Positions 1 to 8,482 are shown, counted from the stretch's first letter. The stretch: DNA of 64,000 bases from Pedobacter boryungensis (GCF_013204825.1 NZ_JABMKV010000004.1:98267-162266); one strand, 5' to 3'. Notes: generated by a model from the letters alone, not told the origin. Numbers and translations are program-made.

Positions 1-84
1 TATTCAAATTTGTAATAAATTGTAACTTAGCAAAAGTGCTAATTCGATTTCGATTTAGCGTATAATTCTTAAAAAAACCTAAGC

Positions 85-1359
85 ATGAAAAAAATCACTT
101 TCATTTTTACATCGTTACTTACTGTTTTTGCCCTTACTGCTTGCGGTCAAGGAGTAAAAGTTAAATTGAACCCTAATGTACCCAATCCCTACAAAGTAAA
201 GGCCGAAAATATTGATAAGCCTAAGTCTGGGAAAAAACTGTTGACAGGTGTCGAGCAAACTCAAAAGTATTTGCCTTTATTAAAAGGTAAACGAATTGGG
301 ATGGTGGTTAATCCAACTTCTATTATTGGCAACGTGACTGTGGTAGATAGCTTACTTAAACGAGGTGTAAACATTGTTAAAATTTTTGGCCCTGAACATG
401 GTTTTAGAGGGGATGCAAGTGCTGGGGTAAGTGTAGATGATGCGGTTGATGCGAAAACAGGGATTAAAGCCATCTCTTTATATGGTAAACACAGTACGCC
501 TACAAAAGAAGATTTAGCAGATGTAGACATTATGATTTTTGATATTCAGGATGTAGGCGTTCGCTTTTATACCTATATGAACACCTTGCAACATGTAATG
601 GAAGCTTGCGCTCGTGATGGTAAAGAGGTGATGATTTTAGATCGTCCGAACCCTAATGGTTTTTACATTGACGGTCCTGTATTAGATCCTAAATTTAAAT
701 CGGGTATTGGTTTACAACCTATTCCAATTGTGCATGGTTTAACCTTAGGCGAATATGCACAAATGTTAAACGGCGAAGGTTGGTTAAAGGACAAAATGAA
801 GTGCAAAATCACCGTGATTAAAAATGCAAACTACACTCACGATATGCCGTATATCTTGCCGGTAAAACCATCACCAAACTTAAATACTAACCAATCTATT
901 CTATTATATCCTACTACATGTTTATTTGAAGGAACTTATTTAAATCATGGTCGCGGTACAATGTATCCTTTTACAATTGTGGGTGCTCCTTACCTAAAAG
1001 GAAAATATGAGTTTTCATTTACACCAAAAAGCATTAAAGGGATGAGTGAAACACCATTGTTTATGAATGAAGTGTGCTATGGATTAGATTTAAGAAACTT
1101 CGACACCAATACTTTTAGAAAAACCAAACAGATCAATTTAAGTTGGATTATGGAGTTGTATAAGGCATCGCCACGTAAAGCAGATTTCTTTAACAATAAA
1201 CTAAGTGCTGAAGTGGGTACCATTGAAGCAAGAATTGGCGTGGGTAATTTCAGACAACAAATTATTGATGGTGTTTCTGAAAAAGAAATTAGAGCAAGCT
1301 GGGAACCTGGGTTAAGTCAGTACAAGGAAATGCGTAAAAAGTATTTGTTATATCCTTAA
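85..1359 (+). CDS. DUF1343 lipoprotein, NamZ-like exo-beta-N-acetylmuramidase
   Basis: The product has 424 residues and a lipoprotein signal peptide ending in LTAC, with the lipidated cysteine at residue 20, so it is probably membrane-anchored and faces the periplasm. The body matches DUF1343/YbbC: GPEHGFRGDASAG near residue 105, the DIQDVGVRFYTY segment, and LDRPNPNGFYIDGP. Characterised members (NamZ) release terminal MurNAc from peptidoglycan fragments, so a role in cell-wall recycling is likely by family membership. Length is normal for the family. It stands alone, with no murQ or other recycling gene beside it, and a large repeat island follows. The ATG follows an AT-rich leader with no Shine-Dalgarno sequence. 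Confidence 0.88.
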   Translation: MKKITFIFTSLLTVFALTACGQGVKVKLNPNVPNPYKVKAENIDKPKSGKKLLTGVEQTQKYLPLLKGKRIGMVVNPTSIIGNVTVVDSLLKRGVNIVKIFGPEHGFRGDASAGVSVDDAVDAKTGIKAISLYGKHSTPTKEDLADVDIMIFDIQDVGVRFYTYMNTLQHVMEACARDGKEVMILDRPNPNGFYIDGPVLDPKFKSGIGLQPIPIVHGLTLGEYAQMLNGEGWLKDKMKCKITVIKNANYTHDMPYILPVKPSPNLNTNQSILLYPTTCLFEGTYLNHGRGTMYPFTIVGAPYLKGKYEFSFTPKSIKGMSETPLFMNEVCYGLDLRNFDTNTFRKTKQINLSWIMELYKASPRKADFFNNKLSAEVGTIEARIGVGNFRQQIIDGVSEKEIRASWEPGLSQYKEMRKKYLLYP

Positions 1360-1504
1360 TTTGTTTTTAGCATTCTGGTTAATCATGTCATCCTAAGTTT
1401 GTCGTCATCCTTAGCGTAGCCGAAGGATCTTTAAAAAGGTCTTTGACTACGCTCATACTGAGTACATTCATCCTGAATTGCTCCCGTCATCCTGAACTAA
1501 TTCC

Positions 1505-1877
1505 GTCATCCTGAGCGTAGCCGAAGGATCTTTTAACATAACACAACCCTCCGCACTGCCTTGCCTCGGCTCATAGGCGCCGAAATCCCTAGCTACTTTT
1601 TCTTGATAAAAAGTACCGCAAAAATCAAGGCTGCACTGGCTCGACTAAAAATCCATTCGTTACACTAAACAAAAAGAACTCGCTTCGCTCAAACAGCTTT
1701 TTGTTTTTAACGCTCCACCTTGGATTTCATCTCATCCTTTTTATTGTTTTTAGCGGAGAGATGGAGCTTATTATCAAAAAAAATCTCTTTTGATAAACGG
1801 TTTCTTAATGTCTCTCCAATGAGGCCGTGTCTATCATGAGTCGTCATGCTCAGCTTGACTGGGCATCGTAATGCGAT
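1505..1877. repeat. Structured intergenic repeat, unit A of three
   Basis: First of three related non-coding units in the gene-free stretch 1360-2899. It opens with a GTCATCCTGAGC-type hairpin, passes through a conserved block (CTTGCCTCGG, then GGCGCCGAAA), and holds an 8-bp hairpin TACTTTTT/AAAAAGTA (1594-1615) with loop CTTGAT. A downstream ATCAAGG can pair with that loop. A second 10-bp hairpin, AAACAAAAAG/CTTTTTGTTT, spans 1667-1706. The unit closes with a GTCATGCTCAG...CTGGGCAT hairpin and TAATGCGAT. It carries an insertion relative to unit B around 1730-1800. No convincing ORF lies in it. Confidence 0.8.
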
Positions 1878-1915
1878 TAGTCTCCTATCCCGGTCGTCAC
1901 CTGAGCCGCCTGTTC

Positions 1916-2214
1916 GTCATCCTGAGCGCAGCCGAAGGATCTTTTAACATAACACAACCCTTCACACTGCCTTGCCTCGGCTCATAGGCGCCGAAACCCC
2001 TAGCTACTTTTTCTTGATAAAAAGTACCGCAAAAATCAAGGCTGCACTGGCTCGACTAAAAATCCAATCGTTTCGCTAAACAAAAAGAACTCGCTTCGCT
2101 CAAACAGCTTTTTGTTCTTAACGCTCCACTCTTTGGATTTTTAACGTCTCTCCACTGAGGCCGTCCTTTACCTTCACGCGTCATGCTCAGCTTGACTGGG
2201 CATCGTAATGCGAT
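1916..2214. repeat. Structured intergenic repeat, unit B of three
   Basis: Second copy of the unit and the most compact (about 300 bases). It has the same order of parts as unit A: the TACTTTTT/AAAAAGTA hairpin with loop CTTGAT at 2005-2026 followed by ATCAAGG, then a nested pair of stems. The outer stem is AAAAATCCAA (2058-2067) with TTGGATTTTT (2133-2142), and the inner stem is AACAAAAAG (2079-2087) with CTTTTTGTT (2108-2116). It ends in the GTCATGCTCAG hairpin and TAATGCGAT. Long stretches are identical to unit A, which suggests recent duplication or gene conversion. Confidence 0.8.
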
Positions 2215-2248
2215 ACTCCAAACCAACACTTACCTGCACCCATCCCTT

Positions 2249-2571
2249 CATGCTGAGCGTAGTTGAAGAATCTTAAAAAGGTCTTGACTACGCTCCTTTT
2301 AACATAACATAATCCTCCGCACTGCCTTGCCTCGGCTCATAGGCGCCGAAACCCCTATTTCTTTATCCTTGATGATAAAGAAACAAACAATCAAGGCTGC
2401 ACTGCCTCGACTAAAAATCCAATAGTTCCGCTAAACAAAAAGAACTCGCTTCACTCAAACAGCTTTTTGTTCTTAACGCTCCACTCTTTGGATTTTCTTA
2501 ACGTCTCACCACTGAGGCCGTCCTCCACCTTCACGCGTCATGCTCAGTTTGACTGGGCATCGTAATGCGAT
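2249..2571. repeat. Structured intergenic repeat, unit C of three (compensated stem)
   Basis: Third copy, more diverged. The key hairpin is replaced by TTTCTTTATC (2358-2367) and GATAAAGAAA (2374-2383), a perfect 10-bp stem with a different sequence from units A and B. The six-base loop CTTGAT (2368-2373) and the downstream ATCAAGG are kept. The nested AAAATCCAA/TTGGATTTT and AACAAAAAG/CTTTTTGTT stems are also present. It ends with a GTCATGCTCAG hairpin and TAATGCGAT at 2537-2571. The opening GTCAT hairpin is degenerate and interrupted near 2275-2300. Confidence 0.78.
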
Positions 2572-2607
2572 TAATCTCCTATCGGTCGTCAGGTGAAGGA
2601 TCTATCA

Positions 2608-2694
2608 CGTCATTGCGAGGTACGAAGCAATCTTAATGCGATATAAAGCCTACCTACCCATAGTTGTAAGATTGCTTCGTACCTCGCAATGACG
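2608..2694. repeat. Inverted-repeat element with 28-bp perfect arms
   Basis: The arms at 2608-2635 and 2667-2694 are perfect reverse complements over 28 bases (outer end CGTCATTGCGAGG, inner end AAGCAATCTTA) around a 31-base centre. A partial extra arm lies at about 2781-2799. A second copy of the element is at 6288-6368. It looks like a paired REP/MITE-type palindrome. No transposase or RAYT gene is visible in the window. Confidence 0.85.
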
Positions 2695-2899
2695 ACATAG
2701 TTTTATAATTATACATAGCTAAGATTACTTCATTAGTTATTGTTTTAATTGTGGTCGTGAACTCGCTATGTTCGGCTTTCTATGTACCTCGCAATGACGA
2801 TTAACACCTTAAGTGCATTTACCAAAAACAAGCGTTGTTTGTTATTTGTTATGAAATGATAAGATTCATTCTTCCATTAACATTCACTCTCCAAAAGCT

Positions 2900-3106
2900 A
2901 TGAACAACGAAAAAACAAAGAAAAGCGAAAAAGTATCGAGCAACTTTTTAGAGCCACAGCCAAAAGGTAAAGTAGATAAAGGCAATAAAGTGGTCAAAAA
3001 AACAGAAGATAAAGTATATACGAAAGAGCCTGCCTTAGCAAAGACAAAAAATCCTGCTAAACAAAAAGAGAACAGCGAACAACCTGTTCATTCGGTAAAA
3101 AAATAA
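2900..3106 (+). CDS. Small lysine-rich hypothetical protein
   Basis: A 68-residue ORF with an ATG start, made largely of Lys, Glu, Asn, Pro and Gln, with no hydrophobic core, signal peptide or membrane segment, so it is probably disordered. I do not recognise a family. It sits between the repeat island and another palindromic element (3114-3205). The leader shows neither a Shine-Dalgarno sequence nor an obvious -7 box. Its low-complexity composition could reflect either a real small basic protein or chance in AT-rich DNA; the clean ATG-to-stop frame between repeats slightly favours a real gene. Confidence 0.45.
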   Translation: MNNEKTKKSEKVSSNFLEPQPKGKVDKGNKVVKKTEDKVYTKEPALAKTKNPAKQKENSEQPVHSVKK

Positions 3107-3113
3107 AACACAT

Positions 3114-3205
3114 GTCATTCCCAACTCGATTGGGAACCACGATTGCTCGGCCAGCTAATATTAATGTAATATAAGCCTTAGAATTCCGTTTTCACGGGAA
3201 TGACG
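3114..3205. repeat. GTCATTCCC palindromic element
   Basis: The outer arms GTCATTCCC (3114-3122) and GGGAATGAC (3196-3204) are inverted. Inside the left end there is a perfect hairpin, TTCCCAA-CTCGA-TTGGGAA. It belongs to the same GTCAT-hairpin family as the elements in the island upstream, with a different stem sequence. Confidence 0.65.
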
Positions 3206-3251
3206 ATATTCGTAAGAAACCAACTGAAAACTTAACAAACTCCTATTAAAA

Positions 3252-4178
3252 ATGATTCATAAAACAAAGATCGTAATTGCTGGTATTGGTGGAGTTGGAG
3301 GTTATTTTGGCGGTTTGTTAGCAAGAGCCTACGCAGGGAACGATGATATTGAGGTACATTTTATTGCAAGAGGAGAACATTTAAAAGCAATTAAAGCAAA
3401 TGGCTTAAACGTTATTAAAGGGGACATTGATTTTATTGCAACACCTTTTTTAGCGACAGATGATGCAAGGGAAATTGGCATTGCCGATTATATTATTATC
3501 TGTACAAAAAGTTATGATTTAACAGCAATGTTAGATCAATTGAAACCATGCATCGGTACAGAAACAGTACTACTTCCTTTATTAAACGGAGTTGAAGCCG
3601 TAGAAAAGATAAGAGCACAATTTCCAAATCATCTTGTTCCAGCAGGCTGTGCCTACATTGTTTCTGCAATAAAAGAGCCTGGTGTAGTAGAAAACATGGG
3701 CAATAGGCAAGAAATTTACTTCGGGCTTGATGCAGAAAGCGATGAAAGGTTATCGAAACTGGAAGATTTGTTTAAAGCCGCAGGTGTTGAAGCTACTTTA
3801 TCTGAGGAGATATCTCAACTCATTTGGCAAAAATTCATTTTCTTATCTTGTATAGCTACAGCAACATCTTTTTATGAAAAACCTGTTGGTCAGTTATTAA
3901 AAGAAAATAGTGCTGAACTTCGAACCTTCATTGATGAAACATCTGCCTTAGCTAAAGCGAAAAACATAGAGGTTGATCCAAGTACGGCAGATAAAGCAAT
4001 GGCTCATTACGAGTCACTTCCTTTTGCCACTACCTCTTCTATGCAAAGAGATTTTCAATTTAAGCGTAAAAACACCGAGTTAGAATCCATTACTGGATAT
4101 GTGGTAAGACAGGGAAAAGACTTGGGTATACCTACACCCCATTTTGAAGCAGCGTACCAAGAGCTATTAATAAGATAA
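3252..4178 (+). CDS. panE: 2-dehydropantoate 2-reductase family protein
   Basis: The product has 308 residues. An N-terminal Rossmann fold carries the nucleotide-binding GIGGVGGYFG at residues 11-20, the middle has CTKSYD, and the C-terminal ApbA/PanE helical domain contains KFIFLSCIATATS. PanE reduces ketopantoate to pantoate with NADPH on the way to pantothenate and CoA; the enzyme is cytosolic. Paralogues with other 2-oxo acid substrates exist, so the exact substrate is inferred. No panB or panC is nearby. The stop codon abuts the stop of the convergent topoisomerase gene with no spacer, so any termination signal must lie inside coding sequence. Confidence 0.82.
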   Translation: MIHKTKIVIAGIGGVGGYFGGLLARAYAGNDDIEVHFIARGEHLKAIKANGLNVIKGDIDFIATPFLATDDAREIGIADYIIICTKSYDLTAMLDQLKPCIGTETVLLPLLNGVEAVEKIRAQFPNHLVPAGCAYIVSAIKEPGVVENMGNRQEIYFGLDAESDERLSKLEDLFKAAGVEATLSEEISQLIWQKFIFLSCIATATSFYEKPVGQLLKENSAELRTFIDETSALAKAKNIEVDPSTADKAMAHYESLPFATTSSMQRDFQFKRKNTELESITGYVVRQGKDLGIPTPHFEAAYQELLIR

Positions 4179-5231
4179 TTATTTTTTGGCGGAGGCTTTC
4201 GCCTGTTTCAAGAACTGCATTAACACTTTCTCATCATTGGCCATTGCAGTCGGGCTATCTGGTTTAACCGTATTTATTTTCTTTAAATACTTCTGTAAGC
4301 CTTCGTTTTCAAAAGTTTCTAACAGTAATGGATAAACGTAAGAGCTTTTACAAACAGCTCTGGTATTGCCTAGTTTACTGGCTACGCAATCTAAAACTTC
4401 TACAATTGCTTTCTTTTTAGGCAGATCAGGAGTTTTAACTGTACAACTTGCTAATTGTCTCAAAGCTTCTAAAGTGCCTCCCCAGGTTCTAAAATCTTTG
4501 GCAGTAAAATCGCTTCCTGTAATTTCTCTTATATAATTGTTAATCATGCCAGAATCTACCGATTTATGGGCTTTGCCTGTAGTATAAAATTGAAATAACT
4601 CTTGTCCTGGAATGTCTTTACATTTCTTTACCAACTGAGCCAAGCTTTTATCATTCAATTGCACTTCTTGCTTTACCCCTTTTTTGCCTACAAAGCTTAA
4701 AGTAGATTTACTTCCGTTTTCTTTAAAATGATTATCCTTTAAGGTGCTCAATCCGTAACTGCCGTATGCCTTTTTATAACTTTCGTTGCCAATTCTAATT
4801 AAGGTTTTCTGCATTACTTGCAAGCATATGGCTAGCACCTTTCGCTCGTCGAAATTTTTTCTTCTTAAGTCCTTTGCAATGTGCTTACGGGCATTAGTTA
4901 AAGCCTTACCAAATTCTAAAAGTCTAAAATATTTATGGTCAGACCTTCTAGATGTCCAATCGGTATGGTAACGATATTGTTTTCTGCCCGCAGCATCAAT
5001 CCCTATCGCTTGTAAATAACCGTTCTTTTTAGGCGAAATCCAAACATCTGTCCATGCCGGAGGGAGTACCAACTTCTTTATTCTTTCTAAATCGGCTTCA
5101 TTTTTTATCCGCTCACCCTTTTTATTTACATAATAAAAATGCCCAGGTTTCCCTTTTCTATAAATACCTGGTTGTGCCGGATGCACATAAACAAGGCTAC
5201 TAGAATCAATCACTTCGGAAGTTGGAACCAT
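4179..5231 (-). CDS. DNA topoisomerase IB (poxvirus/bacterial type)
   Basis: Relaxes supercoils by a transient 3'-phosphotyrosyl nick, without ATP. The ATG at 5231 gives 350 residues beginning MVPTSEV. A longer frame to 5285 adds an aromatic-rich stretch not typical of the family and would run almost into fmt, so I prefer 5231. The catalytic set is visible: RIGN, DFRTWGGT, and LGNTRAVCKSSY, in which the Asn lies nine residues before the nucleophilic Tyr, the spacing I recall for Deinococcus TopIB. The tail is Lys-rich. It is transcribed divergently from fmt with a gap of about 70 bases. Confidence 0.9.
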   Translation of the reverse strand: MVPTSEVIDSSSLVYVHPAQPGIYRKGKPGHFYYVNKKGERIKNEADLERIKKLVLPPAWTDVWISPKKNGYLQAIGIDAAGRKQYRYHTDWTSRRSDHKYFRLLEFGKALTNARKHIAKDLRRKNFDERKVLAICLQVMQKTLIRIGNESYKKAYGSYGLSTLKDNHFKENGSKSTLSFVGKKGVKQEVQLNDKSLAQLVKKCKDIPGQELFQFYTTGKAHKSVDSGMINNYIREITGSDFTAKDFRTWGGTLEALRQLASCTVKTPDLPKKKAIVEVLDCVASKLGNTRAVCKSSYVYPLLLETFENEGLQKYLKKINTVKPDSPTAMANDEKVLMQFLKQAKASAKK

Positions 5232-5302
5232 AAAGTAGAAAAAATAATGAGTGAAATTTTTAGTTATTTTGTAATTGTAAAACAACCATTAAACAAATAG
5301 TG

Positions 5303-6211
5303 ATGAAGATAGTTTTTATGGGTACGCCCGATTTTGCCGTTGCCTCTCTAAATGCTTTACAACAAGCTGGTTTTGATATTGTTGGTGTAGTTACCGCAGC
5401 AGACAAACCTGCAGGTCGTGGACAAAAATTAAACGAGAGTGCGGTAAAAAAGTATGCCCTTGAAAACAATTTAAGAGTTTTGCAGCCCTTAAAATTAAAG
5501 GATCCTTTGTTTATCGAAGAGTTAATATCTTTAAATGCCGATTTATTTGTGGTGGTTGCCTTTAGAATGTTGCCGGAAATTGTTTGGAACATGCCTCCAA
5601 AGGGCACCATCAATCTACACGGCTCTTTATTACCTCAATACCGTGGAGCTGCACCTATTAATCATGTCATCATTAACGGCGAAAAAGAAAGTGGCGTAAC
5701 AACTTTCTTTTTAAAACAAGAAATTGACACAGGCGATATCATTTTTTCGGATGCTGTAGACATTACAGACGATGAGACTGCTGGTAGTTTGCATGATAAG
5801 TTAATGGTGGTTGGTGCAAATTTATTAGTTAAAACAGTTAAAGCCATCGAGGCTGATGATTATAATGAGGTGCCACAACCGCAAAGCGATGAATTAAAAT
5901 CTGCACCGAAAATATTTAAAGATTTTTGCAAGGTAGATTGGAACCAACCAAGTCAAACGGTATATAATCATATTCGTGGATTAAGTCCATACCCTACTGC
6001 ATTTACTACTTTCAATGATAAAACTTTAAAAATTTTTAGCGCAGTCTTAGAAGATAAAGAACCTGCTATTTCTACCGGGGCCTTTTTAACAGATGGAAAA
6101 ACATATTTAAAGTTTGCTACGAAAGACGGCTTTATATCTCTAACCGATGTCCAATACGAGGGTAAAAAACGAATGTTGATTGATGAGTTTTTAAGAGGGA
6201 TGAGATTGTAA
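5303..6211 (+). CDS. fmt: Methionyl-tRNA formyltransferase
   Basis: Formylates initiator Met-tRNA using 10-formyl-tetrahydrofolate. The 302-residue protein starts MKIVFMGTPDFAV, the typical N-terminus, so I take the ATG at 5303 rather than the in-frame GTG directly before it. The catalytic loop LHGSLLPQYRGAAPINH and the following GVTTFFLKQEIDTGDI are intact, and the C-terminal OB-like domain (about 205-300) is present. No def gene is adjacent. It converges on the PabC-like gene across a 206-base gap that holds an inverted-repeat element. Confidence 0.96.
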   Translation: MKIVFMGTPDFAVASLNALQQAGFDIVGVVTAADKPAGRGQKLNESAVKKYALENNLRVLQPLKLKDPLFIEELISLNADLFVVVAFRMLPEIVWNMPPKGTINLHGSLLPQYRGAAPINHVIINGEKESGVTTFFLKQEIDTGDIIFSDAVDITDDETAGSLHDKLMVVGANLLVKTVKAIEADDYNEVPQPQSDELKSAPKIFKDFCKVDWNQPSQTVYNHIRGLSPYPTAFTTFNDKTLKIFSAVLEDKEPAISTGAFLTDGKTYLKFATKDGFISLTDVQYEGKKRMLIDEFLRGMRL

Positions 6212-6287
6212 GTAACTCGAGTTTTAGATACTAAAAATTGATTGTAAGTTATTGTAGTTAGACTTTAAAAACAATAAGAAAGTGGGT

Positions 6288-6368
6288 GTCATTGCGAGGC
6301 ACGAAGCAATCTTAAAGCGATAAAATTGTCTACAGGTGTTGTAAGATTGCTTCGTTCCTCGCAATGAC
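6288..6368. repeat. Inverted-repeat element, second copy
   Basis: The arms 6288-6314 and 6342-6368 are reverse complements over 27 bases with one mismatch, and they match the arms of the element at 2608-2694. The centre differs in sequence and length. It lies between the convergent fmt and aminotransferase genes and could fold into a long hairpin in either transcript. No separate terminator is obvious there. Confidence 0.85.
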
Positions 6369-6417
6369 GTAGTTACTACATGAGAGCTTAGCTATTTAGT
6401 TTACTTCCTAGCTTTCC

Positions 6418-7257
6418 TTACACCAACGCATTTAACTTAGCACTCAAATCTTTAGCTACCTCATTAAAGTAACGCTTTTTGCCATAACCCATTACCCACC
6501 TAATTCCCCCACTTGCATTAGTCACAAAAACTTCTTCTGCTTCGTTTAAAATTTCAGGACTTATCTGTGCTTCAATGAGTGGTAAATTATTGGTTTTAGC
6601 GAGCTGTAAAACAACACTTCGCATTACTCCAGCTACACAGCCTTCTGAAAGCGCAGGTGTATAAATTTGTTTTTGATAAACTACAAATACATTTGAACTT
6701 GTACTTTCACACAAAAAACCATGTTGGTTTAAAATCAATGCCTCATCTAATCGATGTTGCTTTTGAAATAATCCTGCCATTACATACAAGAGGGCATTGC
6801 TCGTTTTGTAATTGGATAATTTATTAATGGATTTAGTTATTTCATCGTACACATCTATAATTAAACCTTTTTTGTTGAGTTCGTAATGTGTTTGTTCTAA
6901 CGGAATTGCTTCTAGTAAATATCCTGCTTTATTAATTGAGGGTGTGTATAAACCTTCTCCATCTCTATAAATTGTAAGACGAAAACGAACATTACCATTA
7001 AACTTGTTCTTTTTAAGGAGCTCTGCGGTTTTTTGTCGAAGGAAATATTCATCTAACAATGCGTAACCATCCATCTTCAACGCTTTCATCCCTGCTCTTA
7101 AACGATCTGCGTGTTGCTCTGCAAATTGTAGTTTACCATTACACATGCGCATCGATTCGAATAGCCCATCACCAAATTTAAATCCGCGATTACTGGATTT
7201 TATAATCGCATGATCTGCGGCAAAAAATTCATCGTTAAATAAAATATAATGCGACAT
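6418..7257 (-). CDS. PLP-dependent aminotransferase class IV, PabC-like
   Basis: A fold-type IV PLP enzyme of 279 residues. It shows the GDGLFESMRM segment near residue 30, the catalytic lysine region SNYKTSNALLYV near 150, and ESTSSNVFVV plus LSEGCVAGVMR downstream. The K-T-S-N context is closer to aminodeoxychorismate lyase (PabC) than to branched-chain aminotransferase, and pabB occurs in this window (22239-23504), so a folate role is plausible. D-amino-acid or branched-chain aminotransferase activity is not excluded. Its start lies 4 bases from the stop of the upstream rluD-like gene, so the two are probably cotranscribed. Confidence 0.75.
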   Translation of the reverse strand: MSHYILFNDEFFAADHAIIKSSNRGFKFGDGLFESMRMCNGKLQFAEQHADRLRAGMKALKMDGYALLDEYFLRQKTAELLKKNKFNGNVRFRLTIYRDGEGLYTPSINKAGYLLEAIPLEQTHYELNKKGLIIDVYDEITKSINKLSNYKTSNALLYVMAGLFQKQHRLDEALILNQHGFLCESTSSNVFVVYQKQIYTPALSEGCVAGVMRSVVLQLAKTNNLPLIEAQISPEILNEAEEVFVTNASGGIRWVMGYGKKRYFNEVAKDLSAKLNALV

Positions 7258-7261
7258 ACAT

Positions 7262-8290
7262 TTATTGTGGTTGTAGTGAATAATTTCGCCATTTTAGTAA
7301 AACAGCTTTAAAATCTGCCGGCAATGGTGCTTCAAACTCCATGTACTTTTTTGTAGTTGGATGAATAAACCCTAAAGTTTGTGCATGTAAAGCCTGGCGA
7401 GGCATTATTTCGAAACAATTGCTCACAAATTGTTTGTATTTAGTAAACGTTGTACCCTTTAAAATCTTATCGCCACCATAATTTGCATCGCTAAACAATG
7501 GATGCCCTATATGTTTCATATGTGCTCTAATTTGATGCGTACGACCTGTTTCTAATTGACAACTTACTAAAGTTACATAACCTAATCGTTCTAAAACCGA
7601 ATAATTAGTAACCGACCATTTGCCTTTTTCTTCATCATCATATACATCCATTACAATGCGATTTTTTAAACTTCGACCAATGTATCCCTCTATCCTACCT
7701 TCTTTTTCTATATCGCCCCAAGCTAAGGCAATGTATTTCCTGGTAATACTATGATCAAAAAACTGCTTAGCCAATTTAGTCATAGTAATTTCGTTTTTAC
7801 TAATCAGTAGTAGTCCAGATGTATCTTTATCTATACGGTGTACTAAACCTGGTCTACCATCGTTTCCTGGCAATGTTGGCAACTGCTCAAAATGATAAGC
7901 TAAGGCATTAACCAAGGTCCCTGTATAATTATTAAATCCTGGATGTACAACCATTCCCGCAGGTTTGTTTACTACCAATAGATCGGCATCTTCATAAACG
8001 ATATCAATTGGAATGTTTTCCGGATAAACTTCTGTATCGCGTGGCGGATGTGCAAACACAATCGAAATTTCATCAAAAGGTTTTACTTTATAACTCGATT
8101 TTACAGTTTTCTTATTAACCAGTACATTTCCTGCATCAATTGCATTTTGAATTCTATTACGTGATGCATTTTCTAAACGGTGCATCAAAAACTTGTCAAT
8201 ACGTAGTAAAGACTGTCCTTTATCGACAACAATATTAAAATGCTCAAATAAATCTTGTTCTTCCTCTTGCTCTATAATATTGTTTTCCAT
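7262..8290 (-). CDS. RluA-family 23S rRNA pseudouridine synthase, RluD-like
   Basis: The protein has 342 residues. An N-terminal S4 RNA-binding domain (about 25-90, LRIDKFLMHRL) precedes a catalytic RluA domain with the signature GRPGLVHRIDKDTSGLLL, whose Asp in HRIDKDTSG is the nucleophile. GRTHQIRAHMKHIGHPL is also intact. S4 plus RluA in this order is typical of RluD, which modifies helix 69 of 23S rRNA; the precise target is inferred. First gene of a two-gene minus-strand operon with the PabC-like aminotransferase. Confidence 0.9.
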   Translation of the reverse strand: MENNIIEQEEEQDLFEHFNIVVDKGQSLLRIDKFLMHRLENASRNRIQNAIDAGNVLVNKKTVKSSYKVKPFDEISIVFAHPPRDTEVYPENIPIDIVYEDADLLVVNKPAGMVVHPGFNNYTGTLVNALAYHFEQLPTLPGNDGRPGLVHRIDKDTSGLLLISKNEITMTKLAKQFFDHSITRKYIALAWGDIEKEGRIEGYIGRSLKNRIVMDVYDDEEKGKWSVTNYSVLERLGYVTLVSCQLETGRTHQIRAHMKHIGHPLFSDANYGGDKILKGTTFTKYKQFVSNCFEIMPRQALHAQTLGFIHPTTKKYMEFEAPLPADFKAVLLKWRNYSLQPQ

Positions 8291-8482
8291 GCTGCAAAAA
8301 TAGGATTAACAATTTGATAATTTTAAAAAAAACATCTTGGCTTGTTTTTTGTTAAGGAGAACGTAATAAACCTTATGCCTATGAAAGCTTTTACTGAAAA
8401 TGTCAAAATAGTACTTAATTTTTTTCCTTATCTGATGAGAAAGATTTACTTTCGTGATTGAAAATCAAACAGATAACAAAAA

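Noticed and set aside
1..84. GCTAA...TTAGC hairpin before the first gene
   Set aside because: Short, AT-rich and imperfect; within what chance would give.
261..530. An 89-residue frame on the minus strand inside the NamZ-like gene
   Set aside because: It lies wholly inside a well-conserved gene on the other strand and has no recognisable features.
1360..2899. Possible decayed gene or pseudogene in the long gene-free stretch
   Set aside because: I found no stretch resembling protein coding; the internal similarity follows hairpins rather than codons.
4786..4971. A 61-residue frame opposite the topoisomerase gene
   Set aside because: Overlaps the conserved catalytic region of topoisomerase IB; shadow of that gene.
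5260..5613. A 117-residue minus-strand frame over the fmt start
   Set aside because: Antisense to the conserved N-terminus of fmt and would overlap the topoisomerase promoter region.
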